Positions 63,811 to 64,000 of a stretch of 64,000 nucleotides of DNA are shown here, piece by piece. The notes below the pieces were generated by a model. It was given only the letters and a program-made list of their open reading frames with translations, ran no database searches and was not told where the DNA came from. Source of the stretch: Mycolicibacterium poriferae. Lineage in GTDB: Bacteria; Actinomycetota; Actinomycetes; Mycobacteriales; Mycobacteriaceae. Location of the stretch: NCBI RefSeq assembly GCF_010728325.1, contig NZ_AP022570.1:5208001-5272000 (forward strand), written 5' to 3'. The position numbers and the translations under genes were made by a program. Position 1 is the first letter of the stretch, and the number at the start of each line of letters is the position of its first letter.

Positions 63811-64000
63811 TCACAGCCACAGGTAGAGCCCCGACAGCAGCGCCCACATCCCCACGCAGTACAGCTCGAACGCGGCGCGCAACGGGAGCGGCGCATGGCG
63901 CAGTTCCATGAAATCCAGCCCTACCAGCCGAACCTTGACCGCGGCGATGGCCAGCACCAGCACCGCCACCGCCGACCCCGTGCCGTGTTCGGCCCCGACA
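63811..64000 (-). CDS. cytochrome c oxidase subunit IV-type membrane protein, partial
   Basis: The window holds the C-terminal 62 residues, VGAEHGTGSAVAVLVLAIAA then VKVRLVGLDFMELRHAPLPL then a final membrane helix ending GLYLWL and TGA. The KVRLVGLDFMELRHAP core is the mark of the prokaryotic COX4 (COX4_pro) family. The start lies beyond 64000. Confidence 0.75.
   Translation of the reverse strand, partial: VGAEHGTGSAVAVLVLAIAAVKVRLVGLDFMELRHAPLPLRAAFELYCVGMWALLSGLYLWL

Overview
The window reads as chromosome of a fast-growing mycobacterium (Mycolicibacterium type). The DNA is GC-rich, starts are often GTG and often leaderless, and most genes match a Mycobacterium tuberculosis block I know as roughly Rv0926c-Rv0976c, with pieces of other loci (Rv0111-like acyltransferase, sigK-rskA, a YbdK-type ligase) spliced in. 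Ku has the long Lys/Ala/Pro tail known from M. smegmatis-type species and absent from the tubercle bacillus. Orthologue names come from memory of these families; no search was run.

Layout. 1-8.5 kb: a tightly overlapped operon of AtuA-like protein, acyl-CoA dehydrogenase, biotin-dependent carboxylase beta and alpha subunits, a second acyl-CoA dehydrogenase and an enoyl-CoA hydratase, resembling terpenoid or branched-chain acyl-CoA breakdown. 8.6-19 kb: DUF1707 protein, MoxR ATPase with its VWA partner, purN-purH, perM with a 27-bp repeat tail, a DUF5336 membrane protein, an F420-type oxidoreductase and a secreted protein. 19-28 kb: thiolase-like TLP1, sucC-sucD, M23 peptidase, uvrD1, and chorismate mutase preceded by an apparent Phe/Tyr leader-peptide attenuator. 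28-38 kb: acyltransferase, aldehyde dehydrogenase, pgi, an XRE regulator with an IS-interrupted membrane partner, SDR, fpg2 and a holin-like protein. 38-51 kb: SDR, a second F420-type oxidoreductase, a ROK regulator facing a catalytically degenerate KDPG-aldolase-like protein and an MFS exporter, VOC protein, rnhA, ArsR with SRPBCC partner, a broken SOS-linked 13E12-family HNH gene carrying IS copy 2, MarR and an epimerase. 51-64 kb: ligD diverging from a pfkB-ku pair (non-homologous end joining), SDR, a dihydrodipicolinate-reductase-like protein, three tandem small secreted proteins, a gamma-glutamylcyclotransferase/poly-gamma-glutamate hydrolase fusion, DUF1365, sigK-rskA, a YbdK-type ligase, a third F420-type oxidoreductase and the end of a cytochrome c oxidase subunit IV gene.

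Themes. (1) Regulation readable from sequence: a leader-peptide attenuator before chorismate mutase; four KstR-type operators (two full consensus, two one-base variants) before lipid/steroid-type genes; an SOS box; and palindromes next to XRE, ROK, ArsR and MarR genes. (2) Two copies of one 1347-bp IS3-family element, each with its own target duplication and each interrupting an identifiable gene whose reading frame is restored by in-silico excision. (3) Many short GC-rich tandem-repeat arrays, several running into gene ends.
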